Assembly: GCA_918807975.1 (NCBI GenBank) | Contig: OU964934.1 | Location: 17,422,001 to 17,486,000 of the forward strand | Reading direction: 5' to 3' | Length of the DNA stretch: 64,000 nt | DNA from: Aplidium turbinatum | Lineage: Eukaryota; Chordata; Ascidiacea; Aplousobranchia; Polyclinidae | In this document: piece by piece, positions 1 through 10,547 of the stretch | Layout: each line of letters opens with the position of its first letter | Numbering within the stretch: position 1 is the stretch's first letter | Program-made: the position numbers and the translations under genes | The notes under the pieces: model-generated | What the model was told of the DNA's origin: nothing | Databases searched by the model: none | Seen by the model: only the letters and a program-made list of their open reading frames with translations

Positions 1-2688
1 AAATAATTTGATGGTTGGTCATATTTTTTTTATTTAACTTGAGAAATTGCTTCTTAATTAACTTATAATTGAGTGTGACGGGTTAATTCCATTGTGTAGA
101 TTTTAATCTCTTACGCGGAGACGTCGTCCACGCTTCAATGAAATCGTAATTGGCGTCCGACTCGCGTTTGCTTGTTGTTTTGCCGAAGGCATTGCAAAAA
201 AAATTTGCTTTGTTGCAACATTTGCAGAGAATGAGACATAATCACCGCAAAAAAACTATTTCAAGTTCTTTTTGAGCCACATGTTTATAGTCTACACTTT
301 TTCAAACGTACTGTCATTACTTGATATTGAAACTAAATCAAGCAAATTTTTTTCACATTCACACTGTCGAATTTGGTTATGTATGATCAAGAAACACTTT
401 GCATTTCACAGCACATCTCAGGAAGCTATTTATTCGTTTTTAACATTATTTCAACGTCTAAAGAGGTTGAATCAATGTAAAAAGTGTCTGATTAGCTGTC
501 TGGGTAGCGATTGAATACAGAAAAGTAAGGTAGCCTAGTGGTGTCACGTGGTATTTGAACAACAACCTATCCAAAGGTAGTGACTTCCTTCGATAGGAGC
601 TTGTTCCATTTTAGGCCATCATGCACTCCAAAAACAAAGAGCGTCTAAAACTCCTGACTGATAAACTATGTCACGATGCATTCCAAAGTGATATGTTTCA
701 ATACTTTCCAGCAATGATCACTTTGAATGAAACAATTTTGCAACCAGTTGTGACAAAATGTAGTGATAATAATCGTTTAGTCAAATCGTGTTGGTAGGTT
801 ATAGAAGAGGTCGTTTGCCAAATGGAACTCCCGTTCTGCGTAACAATATTTTAAAAATGCACGTTTGTGTCAAAATGATTGAAGTGTTTTTTTTTCATGT
901 TGTTAACTAAATTTGCAAAATAACGTTTTCTACATTTTTTTTCTAATTTGTTGGACATGCATTTTGTGTCAAGTTATTTATTACGCATTAGAAGATTTCT
1001 TTCTGTTCAAATTTTGAAATAGCATTTTAGATGCAGTTTGCGGTTGATGGTGTTACTGCAAAAGCAATCTTTTGTAATTGACACACATCCAAAAACAAAA
1101 GACGCATAAACTACTGCTGGCTGATAGACCACGTCACAATACATCATAATGATGTTTTTCCGAACCGAAGACCCAGAAAACCAATTTCGTCGTATATTAG
1201 TTTAGACGTCTGCAGACGTTGAACCAATGACAAAAAGTGATTTGCTGATTTGAAACAAAGTGAGTGCTGTTTCCAATGTGCAAACATTTTGATAAAAAGT
1301 AATCAAGTTTTGGCCACAGCTTTCTGGTCCATTTAGGCTACTATGGTCAATCAACTCACGTTGCAAATAACTTGTTTTGTGTAAGGTCTTGCTTGTGAAA
1401 AAATTGAAGTAAAAACACAAAAATGAAGTAAGCTATATTTACATAGTGTTATATTCTTGAATGAACCATAGTTTTTAAAAAAAATAGTTTGAACAGGTTT
1501 CATCTGCTAGAAACTATAATTGATATCATTGCGAAGGATCAAATAGCTGCGAAAATCACTTCAAGCAATTCTTTGGGGTGACTTTCATTATGCAAACCAA
1601 GGTGAACCTCAATACACATATTTTTATGCCAAACGATAAAAATCGTTCTTTCTTTTTTTCAAGGATAAGGAAAACAATCCGTATAAAATATAATTCAATT
1701 CAATATATTTTCCTTATTTTGTCAGATATGCATTTTGTGTAACAATGCTTTAGAAAAATTGCTGAGTATGGTATAGCGGTTGAGATGCAGTCAGAGAATA
1801 CAACTCTATGGTTGATGGCGTTATTACAAAAGCCAATCTTTTGTCAGGGAAATGTATTCGAAAACAAAAAGGCACAAAAGCGCTGACTGATAGATTACGT
1901 TACGATACGTTACAAAAACGAGGCATTGATTTCAGATTCTTTCAACCCAACAAACAACTTTGCTCCAAATGACACAAACGTCCAAATTTATGGAGAAAAA
2001 GATATAGGCCTACACCGTTTTGTGAAAATAAGCTTTTGTAGACCAACATTTGAATGAAAAGTTTGACATTATTGAGTTGGTCCTAATAGTGTTTCTGCTG
2101 AGATATATCAAAACGTTTCAATCCTCGTATAAAAAAATAATTTTGTAATCTCTCAAGCAACTGCAAAATTACCATTTAGGTAAAGATTTAGTGATGATAA
2201 AATATGCACAATGCTTGTCAAAGCACAATAATTTAGCTGCGCGTGTTTTTCCACAAAAGCCAAGCAGTTTAGATAGTCTGTGTCAAGTTCTTTTCAGCAT
2301 CCATCAATCTCTCGTTTTCATAAAACATTTTCACAACATCCATAAATATTCATGTGAATATAAGTGTACAGGTACATGCAAAAGTTTATTGGCGGGTCAA
2401 GAACGCACTCCTTGCTTTCGGACAAGAAATCAAGAAATATACCACATTAGTCTGTTTGTTTTATGAGATAAACAGAGTTTTGTCAAGAATTGTCCTACTG
2501 CTTCTTGTTATAAGTTAGAAACAAAATGTATTGGCCATAGAAAACAACGTAAAATTACATTTTTTTCAGCATAGCTTATCGGGTGCTCTCTTATAATTTC
2601 AAAGAAACTCAGATGTAATTAAAAGATTAATCAAAGCAACTCAAAACTCGAGTTTGCAAACAAAAGGCGGAATCATTACGGTTGAATG
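1..2688. other. Unannotated AT-rich stretch with diverged internal repeats
   Basis: I see no gene here. The open frames are short, overlap on both strands and resemble nothing I know. A diverged duplication is visible: a block beginning with a GCATTTTGTGT motif near 959 and ending near 1160 recurs near 1729-1940, including a shared stretch about unspecified 'aaaacaaaa..gcataaa..ctgatag..acgt'. A third partial copy lies near 615-690. A degenerate hairpin-family copy lies at 1195-1250. The repeats suggest an old tandemly duplicated transposon remnant of unknown type. Confidence 0.4.
1195..1250. repeat. Hairpin MITE family copy H1 (degenerate)
   Basis: The palindromic core ACGTCTGCAGACGT is followed by a right arm like that of better copies (TTGAACCAATG...GATTTGCTG). 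The left arm has decayed. Confidence 0.55.
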
Positions 2689-2696
2689 CTTTACAA

Positions 2697-4235
2697 CAGG
2701 GGTGTGCAACCTTTATTACAGGAGGGCCATATATAAATATCTGGGTGAAACCGCGGGCCACACGTTTATTTAACATATGTTTTCTAGTAGTTGCAGGCAC
2801 AAAAAAGTAGTTTTTTTGTTATTCATGTTAATCTTATGGCATTATTAGAGGTTATCTCCTTGCAGAAATAATAAGTTAAGACACATAAATTTCTAAAGAA
2901 AACTGCTATTCAAATTTATTGTCACACCGACTACGAGTTCAGTGAGAAATTTGCAGCTGGTTTCTTTTCCGGACGACCTTTTCCAAATTTAATTTAATGG
3001 AAGTGCTCGCAATTCGAAGTCCATTTTCCAGGTGTTCGCCTGTCAGAACGGATCGATGGGGATATTTTATGACTCCCATTTTAGAAAAAATCTGTTTGCA
3101 CAAATACGTTTAGCCAAAAAGAGCCATTTTTGAAGTCATGTTTTTTTCAAATGTGGAAAGTCATCTTGGTTGAGATGTTTTCGGTAAAATCAAAAAATTT
3201 ATGACTTCTTTCCGCAGTTCGTAAAATCGTTGCAACATGCAGCCCTTGCTTAACCAACGCACCTCGGAAAAGTAAAGTAGATCTTTATGTGTCGTGTTGA
3301 GATTATCCAGAAACTTTTGAAACTGACGATGGTTGAGCCCTCGTGCTCGAATGAAATTACTGCCTTAACAACCGAACTCAAGACGTGTTTGAACTGCAAG
3401 GATTTTGCGCACAGGTTTTGCTGGTGAATGATACAATGAAAAATTGCTATGTCATCATCGATTTTTCTCTTCCTCAAGGTAGACTTCAAGAGACCTATGA
3501 ATCCAATGCCAGTTCCGGACATGGATCGAGCACCATCAGTTGCGATTCCGCATAAGCTGGACAAGTCCAGTTCGAAGTTGTCAAAAGCATCAATTCAGTA
3601 AAAATGTCAACACCAGGAAGTTATCGTGCCTTTCATTGACTGTAATGACAGAAGCTCTTCCGTTTCGTTTGAGTCTTTGTCCACTCCTTTTCAAATATGG
3701 CCAACTGTGCTAAGTCCTTCTGGTCCGTAGCCTACTTTCATCGATCGCAAAGCTCCATGAAACAAAGTTCTTCACCTTATTGAGAGTGAGAGTGTCACTA
3801 ATATCACAAGCAAGATCATCGATAGCCTACGCCTCGCTATCGTCCACCATTTTCTTGAACGCACTCTTCATTTTAGAGCACATTTCTTCTGCGACATAGA
3901 TAAGACGCTGCTTCACAAAATTACTGTCAGAATACGGTTTTATAGTTTGAGCTATTCTCTGTGCAATTCTGTGCCCCTGATCTACTGACGTTCCAAATAA
4001 TTAAATACAATCGGATGAGCGGTGGCCAGTGGGAGATCTCTAAAATAGTTAACAGAAGGTGCGAAATGTACAATAATCCACTCTATAATGAATTGCTCGC
4101 ACGTACCAGACTAAACTAAATTATAAACACGTTTCGCGGGCCGCACACAATTCAAAATTGCCACATCTTTGCGGGCCGCACAATTTTTCTTCGCGGGCCA
4201 CATTTGGCCCGCGGGCCGTACGTTGCACACCCCTG
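2697..4235 (-). mobile_element. hAT DNA transposon, ZBED5-like, with 8-bp TSD
   Basis: The terminal inverted repeats read CAGGGGTGTGCAACC at the left and end GTTGCACACCCCTG at the right. An 8-bp direct repeat, CTTTACAA, flanks them (2689-2696 and 4236-4243). An 8-bp duplication and CAGGG-type ends define hAT. GC-rich 'cgcgggccgca' repeats near the right end are typical of the Charlie/ZBED5-like branch. The coding remnant is on the minus strand. At 1.5 kb it is an internally decayed copy. Confidence 0.9.
3250..3900 (-). pseudogene. hAT transposase remnant (ZBED5/GTF2IRD2-like)
   Basis: Minus-strand translation of 3564-3250 gives a 104-residue stretch with CGIATDGARSM, then IFHCIIHQQNLCAKSL and VVKAVISFEH. 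This is the signature 'TDGAPSM ... HCIIHQ..LC.K.L ... VVK.IN.I' region of ZBED5-type hAT transposases. Upstream on the same strand, 3890-3600 contains a match to the preceding region (acidic DE context near 'FAIDES') but in more than one frame. It is a dead remnant of the enclosing hAT element. The functional protein would be a DDE transposase of about 600 residues, so most of it is gone. Confidence 0.8.
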
Positions 4236-4243
4236 CTTTACAA

Positions 4244-4550
4244 CAAAGCCAACTCATGACATATCTGCGTCGCAAACCACGCACTGCGGCGCTCAGTAAT
4301 CCTATTAATCCGTATCATTTGAAAACAAAAGGGCTAGCTAGTAGCTTGCTAAAATATCAGAGTATGTTATGAAAATCATGTAATATCTTTAAAACTATAG
4401 ACAATAGCAACGTCATTTAAAGTGGAATAAATACTTGAATAATTTTTAGGAAAAGTCAAGAAATTTCAAAGCTGTGAATCGCGCAGTTCTTTAATGGTAT
4501 TGCTTTGAAAAGTACCAAGTCCCCACCGACCCCCCCCACAGGAAATAGGG
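4244..4550. other. Short gap, nothing recognised
   Basis: Between the hAT TSD and the 3-kb repeated unit I see no coding or structural signal beyond a C-rich run near 4527-4538. Confidence 0.4.
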
Positions 4551-5478
4551 TTAAACTGGATCTCAAACCTCAATCGTCGTAGGCTACTGTGTGGTGTGCA
4601 GTTTGACCATAGAAAGAGCTCAACATCTGCTCTCCTGGGCCACATCGAAACGGGCTTTTGCCTGAGGATGGGTTTCTTTTATGTTCGGTTTTCTTTCTCC
4701 ATCTTATTATTATTATGATTACTGCTCAGTGCTCATCCACATCAATATTGGAACTGACAAATTCAATCCACAACACTTTTCATTAGGATGTCATTCATTA
4801 CTACATTTGTGCTTGTTTATGTTTTATTTTTTACTGTTTGTTTTTTTTGGGTTTTGTGGCCGTGCTGACTGAACATAGCCTACTACATGATTTTCTATTC
4901 AGGCACGTTTTAAACCTTTCAAAGTTTTGCCACCTTTTCCCATTCATTAACGTGCTGGTAGGCCTATATCGACTATTGTAGTTAGTAGTATCTTTTTGGT
5001 CTCGGACGCGTCAATGACAAAAAATAAAATGATTGACTGATATTCATATTATGAGCAAAATGTTCTCATCTATTACTTCAGATTTTCTATTTTGCACCAA
5101 TTTGTAAGAAAAAGCAATTGGTTTATTTCAAATTTCTAAAAGTCCACATTTTCAACTGCTCAAAATTTTTATTTTTTGTCCTGAAAACACCAGGAATGGC
5201 ATTTTAGAGCAGATAAAAGTGCAAAATTTTCTGGGGGGGCATGCCCCCAGACCTCCCTAGGAAGCTCGCGCCTTTGGCGCTCGTCTGTTCGTGTCACATT
5301 ATGATGACATACTTGCCATCTAAATTTGCAGCACCCCCATCACCAAACGCCACGAGCCGCCACTTATAATATATATAATATATAAAACAATGAAAACTAT
5401 TAATACTACAAAAAGTGCTCAATGCTAAGCAATAAGACAAAGCAGAGCAAATTAAATCAAATATAGTTATTACTATCC

Positions 5479-5524
5479 GAAGCCTTTACAAATTGTTTCA
5501 CCTAACGGATCATCAGAAGGTCTG
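5479..5524 (-). ncRNA. Hammerhead ribozyme, type I (PLE copy A, left end)
   Basis: On the minus strand, helix I (CCTT) leads into CTGATGA. A short helix II (CC/GG around a GTTA loop) and GAAA follow. Helix III is a minimal ACA/TGU pair with a 3-nt loop, then the cleavage-site A and AAGG closing helix I. All invariant core bases are present. Minimal type I hammerheads are known from Penelope-like elements. Confidence 0.8.
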
Positions 5525-5789
5525 AAAAAACATGCAAACAGCAATGAATCGATAATTCTGAAAAGATATTAAATATTACAACTGTAATTTAATCTGCCAA
5601 AAAAATCTCTAAACCTGTAATTCCTGAGAAGATATTAAATATTACAACTGTTATTTAATCTGCAAAAAAAACCTCTAAACCTGAATTCCTGAAAAGATAT
5701 TAAATATTATAACTGTAATCCAATCTGCAGAAAAAAACCCTCAGAATTACTGACGGCTACCTCCATCCGTTACGACAATTTTTTTGCGT

Positions 5790-6843
5790 AATTTATCCGG
5801 CCCTAAAGTTGATCGTTTGAGGAAAAATGTTATTCAAGTATTTAAACAACATGGCTTAAATATTACTATGGATACTGGACTAATTGAAACTGATTTTCTT
5901 GACGTCACTTTGAATTTGCTATCTGGTAAATTCTGGCCTTAATGAAAACCCAATAATGATCCAATTTACATCCATGCCCACTTGCCCAGTCTAATCACCC
6001 ACCCAATATTAAGAGACAAATCCCGACTATGATTGCAAAGCGATTGTCCGCCACATCATTTGGCCAAAATGAATTTGATAAGACCGCATCTGTTTATAAT
6101 GATGCTCTTTTGAAAAGTGGTTTTGCGGAGAGAGTTGCTACAACCCTGCTAATAACTTGCAAACATCTAGGAAAAGGAGTCGAAAAATTTTATGGTTTAA
6201 TCCTCCTTACAGCTTGCAGGTTGATAGCAATATTGGTAAGGAATTTTTCAAACTTGTTTCCATACACTTTCCGCCCCATCATAGATTGCACAAAATATTC
6301 AACCGTAATACTATTAAGCTGAGCTACAGTTGTACTCCGAATGTTGCAAGTATTATATCCTCCCACAATAAAGCAATATTGCAGGCTGATAATGAACCAT
6401 CGCAGCCTGGTTGCAATTGTAGGGTAAAGCCAGATTGTCCTTTGAATGGGCAATGCTTGCAGATGGCTGTTGTTTACAAAGCCACCATTGATAACGGCCC
6501 GAAGGTTCTTAATTACATTGGTTGTTGTGAAACTACTTTTAAAAAACGTTTTTCCAACCATAAATGTTCCTTCATGGACAGGTCTAAACGAAACAGCACC
6601 AAACTATCTAAGGCAGTTTGGGACCTTAAGGACAAGGGTGTTGATCCTAAAATAACTTGGTCCATCCACAGCTGTGCTCGGCATTATAGTGGAGGTGGTC
6701 GTAACAATTGTGGCCTATGTTTGGCTGAAAAGCTGGCCATTCTGAAGGCTGATAGTGGCTACCTTTTGAACAAGCGTTCTGAACTGGTCGGCAAATGTCG
6801 TCATAGAAACAAATTTAAACTCAAGTACTTCAAAATAAAATAA
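5790..6843 (+). pseudogene. PLE RT-endonuclease remnant (copy A)
   Basis: The sequence matches residues from about 355 to the end of the 706-residue PLE protein on the minus strand at 8328-10448. The longest clean piece is 6157-6843 (228 codons). It contains the zinc-binding cysteines (CNCR...CPLNGQC), the GIY-like VVYKAT, the YIG of NYIGCCET, the KKRFSNH arginine-histidine motif and CLAEKLAIL with the catalytic glutamate, so the GIY-YIG endonuclease itself is intact. The upstream RT part is interrupted by at least one stop and a frame change, both shared with copy D at 62200-63268. It cannot make a full RT. Confidence 0.85.
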
Positions 6844-7130
6844 ATTCCTTTTGATTTTTACAGGTTTTTTTTAAAAAAATTTCATTTGATTTTTACAGGC
6901 TATAAATCTCATTTAATTTTTACAGGTTTAAAAACAGATTTTATTTCATTTGTTCAGGTCACTACAGGTTACATCATCACAATTCCTTGGGATTTTCACA
7001 GGTTATAATTTTGAAAAAATTAAATTTCATTTGATTTTTACAGGTTATAAATCTCATTTAATTTTTACAGGTTTAAAAACAATTTTCATTAATTTTGTTC
7101 AGGTTACTACAGGTTGCGCTGATCATCACA
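6841..7130 (+). repeat. Array of TTTTTACAG|GT motifs, PLE 3' region (copy A)
   Basis: Degenerate repeats of 25-45 bp each end in a T-rich run followed by ACAGG. At least eight occur before 7130. Each looks like a polypyrimidine tract plus 3' splice site, and CAG|GT also resembles the exon side of a donor. The same array follows every PLE copy in the window. Confidence 0.7.
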
Positions 7131-7464
7131 AATGCATTTTGCTTCTTTGTGATGTCATAGATGTTGCCATCATGTTGCTTGGTTTCCATTTGGACAAATT
7201 GATTGAAACTTTGTCGTAACGGATGGAGGTAGCCGTCAGTAATTTGAGGGTTTTTTTTCTGCAGATTGGATTACAGTTATAATATTTAATATGTTTTCAG
7301 GAATTCAGGTTTAGAGGGTTTTTTTGCAGATTAAATTACAGTTGTAATATTTAATATCTTCTCAGGAATTACAGGTTTAGAGATTTTTTTGGCAGATTAA
7401 ATTACAGTTGTTATATTTAATATCTTTTTAGAATTATCGATTCATTGCTGTTTGCATGTTTTTT

Positions 7465-7510
7465 CAGACCTTCTGATGATCCGTTAGGTGAAACAATATG
7501 TAAAGGCTTC
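7465..7510 (+). ncRNA. Hammerhead ribozyme, type I (PLE copy A, right end)
   Basis: The core CTGATGA (7473-7479) and GAAA (7490-7493) are present. Helix I is CCTT/AAGG, helix II has two C-G pairs, and helix III is ACA/TGT. The predicted cleavage is after A7502. The helix III loop is ATA here and ATT in other copies, a change that leaves pairing intact. Confidence 0.8.
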
Positions 7511-7534
7511 ATATAGTAATAACTATATTTGACT

Positions 7535-7562
7535 TATATATATATATATATATATATATACT
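7535..7562. repeat. (TA)n microsatellite at a PLE boundary
   Basis: A pure TA run separates the 3' end of PLE copy A from that of copy B. TA-rich runs also end copy C (16695) and copy D (63960), so they belong to the terminus or mark preferred targets. Confidence 0.7.
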
Positions 7563-7667
7563 TATACATAAAAAAACAATGAAAACTATTAATACTACAA
7601 AAAGTGCTCAATGCCAAGCAAAAAGGCAAAGCAGAGCGAATTAAATCAAATGTAGTTATTACTATCT

Positions 7668-7713
7668 GAAGCCTTTACAAATTGTTTCACCTAACGGATC
7701 ATCAGAAGGTCTG
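7668..7713 (-). ncRNA. Hammerhead ribozyme, type I (PLE copy B, 3' end)
   Basis: Same core as in copy A, read on the minus strand: CTGATGA, a CC/GG helix II, GAAA, an ACA/TGT helix III, the cleavage-site A, and CCTT/AAGG for helix I. Confidence 0.8.
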
Positions 7714-8327
7714 CAAAAAACATGTAAACAGTAAAGAATCGATAATTCTGAAAAGATATTAAATATTACAACTGTAAATTAATCTGCCAAAAAAAATCTC
7801 TAAACCTGTACTTCCTGAGGAGATATTAAATATTACAACTGTAATTTAATCTGCAAAAAAACCTCTAAACCTGAATTCCTGAAAAGATATTAAATATTAT
7901 AACCGTAATCCAATCTGTAGAAAAAAACTCCAGAATTACTAAGGACAGCCTCCATCCGCCACGATAAAGTTTCAATCAATTTGTCCCAATGGAAACCAAG
8001 CAACAATGATGGCAACATCTATGACATCACAAAGAAGCAAAATGCTTGTTATGATCGGCGAATCCTGTAGTAATCTGAACAGAATGAACAAAAATTGTTT
8101 TTAAACCTGTAAAAATTAAATGAGTTTTACAACCTGTAAAAATCAAATGAAATTCCATTTTTTCAAAATTATAACCTGTAAAAATCCCAAGGAATTGTGA
8201 TGATGTAACCTGTAGTGTCCTGAACAAATGAAATAAAATCCGTTTATAAATCTGTAAAAATTAAATGAGATTTATAGCCTGTAAAAATCAAATGAAATTT
8301 TAAAAACCTGTGAAAATCAAAAGGAAT

Positions 8328-10448
8328 TTATTTTATTTTGAAGTACTTGAGTTTAAATTTGTTTCTATGACGACATTTGCCGACCAGTTCCGAACGCTTG
8401 TTCAAAAGGTGGCCACTATCAGCCTTCAGAATGGCCAGCTTTTCAGCCAAACATAGGCCACAATTGTTACGACCACCACCACTATAAGGCCGAGCACAGC
8501 TGTGGATGGACCAAGTTATTTTAGGATCAACACCCTTGTCCTTAAGGTCCCAAACTGCCTTAGATAGTTCGGTACTGTTTCGTTTAGACCTATCCATGAA
8601 GGTACATTTATGGTTGGAAAAACGTTTTTTAAAAGTAGTTTCGCAACAACCAATGGAATTAAGAACCTTCGGGCTGTTATCAATGGTAGCTTTGTAAACA
8701 ATGGCCTTCTGCAAGCATTGCCCATTCAAAGGACATTCTGGCCTCACCCTACAATTGCAACCAGGCTGCGATGGTATATTATCAGCCTGCAATATTGCTT
8801 TATTGTGGGAGGATATGACGCTTGCAACATTCGGAGTACAACTGTAGCTCAGCTTAATAGTATTACGGTTGAATATTTTGTGCAATCTATGATGGGGTGG
8901 AAAGTGTATGGAAACAAGTTTGAAAAATTCCTTACCAATATTGCTATCAACCTGCAAGCTGAAAGGAGGGTTAAACCATAAAATTTTCCGGCTCCTTTTC
9001 CTAGATGTTCGTAAGTTATTAGCAGGGTTGTAGCAAACTCTCTCCGCAAAACCACTTTTCAAAAGGGCATCGTTATAAACAGATGCAGTCTTATCAAATT
9101 CATTTTGGCCAAATGATGTGGCGGACAATCGCTTTGAAATCATAGTCGGGATTTGTCTCTTAATGTTGGGTGGGTGATTGGACTGGGCATGGATGTAAAT
9201 TGGATCATTATTGGGTTTTCTATAAGGCCAGAATTTACCAGATAGCAAATTCAAAGTGACGTCAAGAAAATCAGTTTCAATTAGACCAGTATCCACAGTA
9301 ATATTTAAGCCATGTAGTTTAAATAATTGAATGACATTCTTTCTCAAACGATCAATCTTAGGGCTGGATAAATTACGCAAAATAGCCAGACCATCATCAC
9401 GATATAAGCCAAGCATGTCTCTGTCAACAATAGCAGAAAGTTCGTTCAAAAGAAACAAGCCGACCAACTCACAAATCTCAGCACCATCAAATGAGCCCAT
9501 TGTAACGTCAAACAAACCATCTTTCTTAGCCCAAGTTTCACCACCATCAAAAAGCAACGATTTCCTAGCATGGAAAATTGTTTGTATGATACAATCGTCC
9601 AAATCCATAAATGGTTTGGCAAACTCAATTGCTTTACACAAAAGTTCCTCCGTAATGGATGGATAAAAATCAACAATGTCAAATTTCATAAAGGTGCATT
9701 GACGTTTAGATGGAATAGCCTTAAACCAGGATAACACAGAGTCTGTGTTTTTCCATTGATTCAGTCGTGATGCATTACGAATGGTTACGTTAATAGAGTC
9801 CAAGTATTGTTTACTTATACGGCCAATCTGGGACTTGGAAGGGTTAATCAACCTGCATTTAGGGTTCGATGTAAAATTTGGTTTATGATCTTTTAGCGTA
9901 ATAAACGCTGGGTTGCTTGACACTTTTTCAACCCGATCATCAACCTTTAACGCCTTGGCAATCTTTTTAGCCTCAGTATTGATCGTGTCACTGATAGCAG
10001 GATTCACCTTTTTGTATTTTGCCGATACATTATCATTAAGCAATTTTTTATAATCCTGGGTTTTAACTTTGTATAAGTTAGTAGTTTTATCTGCTGATAT
10101 CAACAGATCCGTAGAGTTAATAATATTCTTAATGTCATTAGTTAGTTTTCTCTGAAAAGAATTGTAAATGGGTTTGAACTTAATATTACGAACCATCTCG
10201 TATAAACCATTCTCAAATGGTATCAAAGCACCATGCTGTGGAGGTGTTCTCTCAGTCGTAAAGCCAAAGTTATTAAAATGCTCAGACTGAGAAACATCCT
10301 GCTGGTTAAGATCGAAAAAATAGGCCTTCCAACGTAAACGTTTAATAAAATTTTCAATCTTACCTAACATCGTCTTCAAATATCGATCTTTACTTGGAAT
10401 AGCAATGTTTTTTAAAGAATAACCGTAGTTAATCTTTTCCAAATTCAT
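8328..10448 (-). CDS. Penelope-like reverse transcriptase with GIY-YIG endonuclease
   Basis: An uninterrupted frame of 706 codons. Residues 1-75 are an N-terminal segment of unknown role. The RT domain follows: ITLKDHKPNF (183-192), motif A FDIVDFYPSI (256-265), VTMGSFDGAE (315-324) and motif C YRDDGLA (349-355). Residues 564-578 hold four cysteines in a CxC...C...C pattern (zinc-binding, expected just upstream of a PLE endonuclease). The GIY-YIG domain has IVYKAT at 583-588, KKRFSNH at 607-613 and CLAEKLAI with the metal-binding glutamate near 669. The tyrosine of YIG is serine here (NSIG) but tyrosine in copy C, so this endonuclease may be impaired. Such proteins prime reverse transcription at a nick or chromosome end. 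I assign the PLE order confidently, not the clade. No introns are needed. Confidence 0.92.
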   Translation of the reverse strand: MNLEKINYGYSLKNIAIPSKDRYLKTMLGKIENFIKRLRWKAYFFDLNQQDVSQSEHFNNFGFTTERTPPQHGALIPFENGLYEMVRNIKFKPIYNSFQRKLTNDIKNIINSTDLLISADKTTNLYKVKTQDYKKLLNDNVSAKYKKVNPAISDTINTEAKKIAKALKVDDRVEKVSSNPAFITLKDHKPNFTSNPKCRLINPSKSQIGRISKQYLDSINVTIRNASRLNQWKNTDSVLSWFKAIPSKRQCTFMKFDIVDFYPSITEELLCKAIEFAKPFMDLDDCIIQTIFHARKSLLFDGGETWAKKDGLFDVTMGSFDGAEICELVGLFLLNELSAIVDRDMLGLYRDDGLAILRNLSSPKIDRLRKNVIQLFKLHGLNITVDTGLIETDFLDVTLNLLSGKFWPYRKPNNDPIYIHAQSNHPPNIKRQIPTMISKRLSATSFGQNEFDKTASVYNDALLKSGFAERVCYNPANNLRTSRKRSRKILWFNPPFSLQVDSNIGKEFFKLVSIHFPPHHRLHKIFNRNTIKLSYSCTPNVASVISSHNKAILQADNIPSQPGCNCRVRPECPLNGQCLQKAIVYKATIDNSPKVLNSIGCCETTFKKRFSNHKCTFMDRSKRNSTELSKAVWDLKDKGVDPKITWSIHSCARPYSGGGRNNCGLCLAEKLAILKADSGHLLNKRSELVGKCRHRNKFKLKYFKIK

Positions 10449-10547
10449 AATAACTGGATAGTAGCATCAAACGAAAGTGCTCAACTAGATCAGTGCTAGG
10501 AGCAATATTAAAACAATGAAAACTATTAATACTACAAAAAGTGCTCA

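Larger units (their letters stand above)
5382..7545 (+). mobile_element. Penelope-like element copy A, defective, with inverted flanks
   Basis: The right two thirds match the C-terminal half of the PLE at 10548-12476 plus its 3' region. The left end (5382-5765) is the inverted complement of the element's own 3' terminal region (about 7213-7545), so both ends carry the same terminal module facing outward. The reverse transcriptase part is mostly missing: the inverted terminus joins directly to RT sequence just after the YRDD motif. Inverted or partly duplicated termini are usual in PLEs. Confidence 0.85.
4551..7549 (+). repeat. 3-kb composite repeat unit, copy 1 (partner at 60979-63976)
   Basis: The sequence from 4551 to 7549 recurs near-identically and in the same orientation at 60979-63976, an offset of about 56.4 kb. 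The flanks on either side do not match. The first 810 bp (4551-5362) end in ACGAGCCGCCACT, the terminal repeat of a hAT family whose other end (CAGTGGCGGCTCGT) is at 45854. The rest is a defective Penelope-like element. Both copies share the same internal deletion junction and the same disabling changes, so the composite existed before it was duplicated. Confidence 0.9.
7567..10450 (-). mobile_element. Penelope-like element copy B, near-complete
   Basis: The element is read on the minus strand: start codon at 10448, stop at 8328, then the ACAGGT array, an AT-rich 3' region and a hammerhead, ending near 7567. It lies head to head with copy C. This is the only copy in the window with an N-terminal coding region ahead of the GALIPFENGLYEM segment, so it best represents the family. 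I could not define its 5' end beyond 10450. Confidence 0.85.

Noticed and set aside
4681-4872. Short frame shared by 4681 and 61109 as a conserved gene
   Set aside because: It is conserved only because the whole 3-kb repeat is duplicated; its ends differ between the copies and the composition is low-complexity.
7465-7510. CRISPR-like repeat array from recurring terminal motifs
   Set aside because: This is animal DNA; the recurrences are element termini and hammerheads, not evenly spaced repeats with unique spacers.
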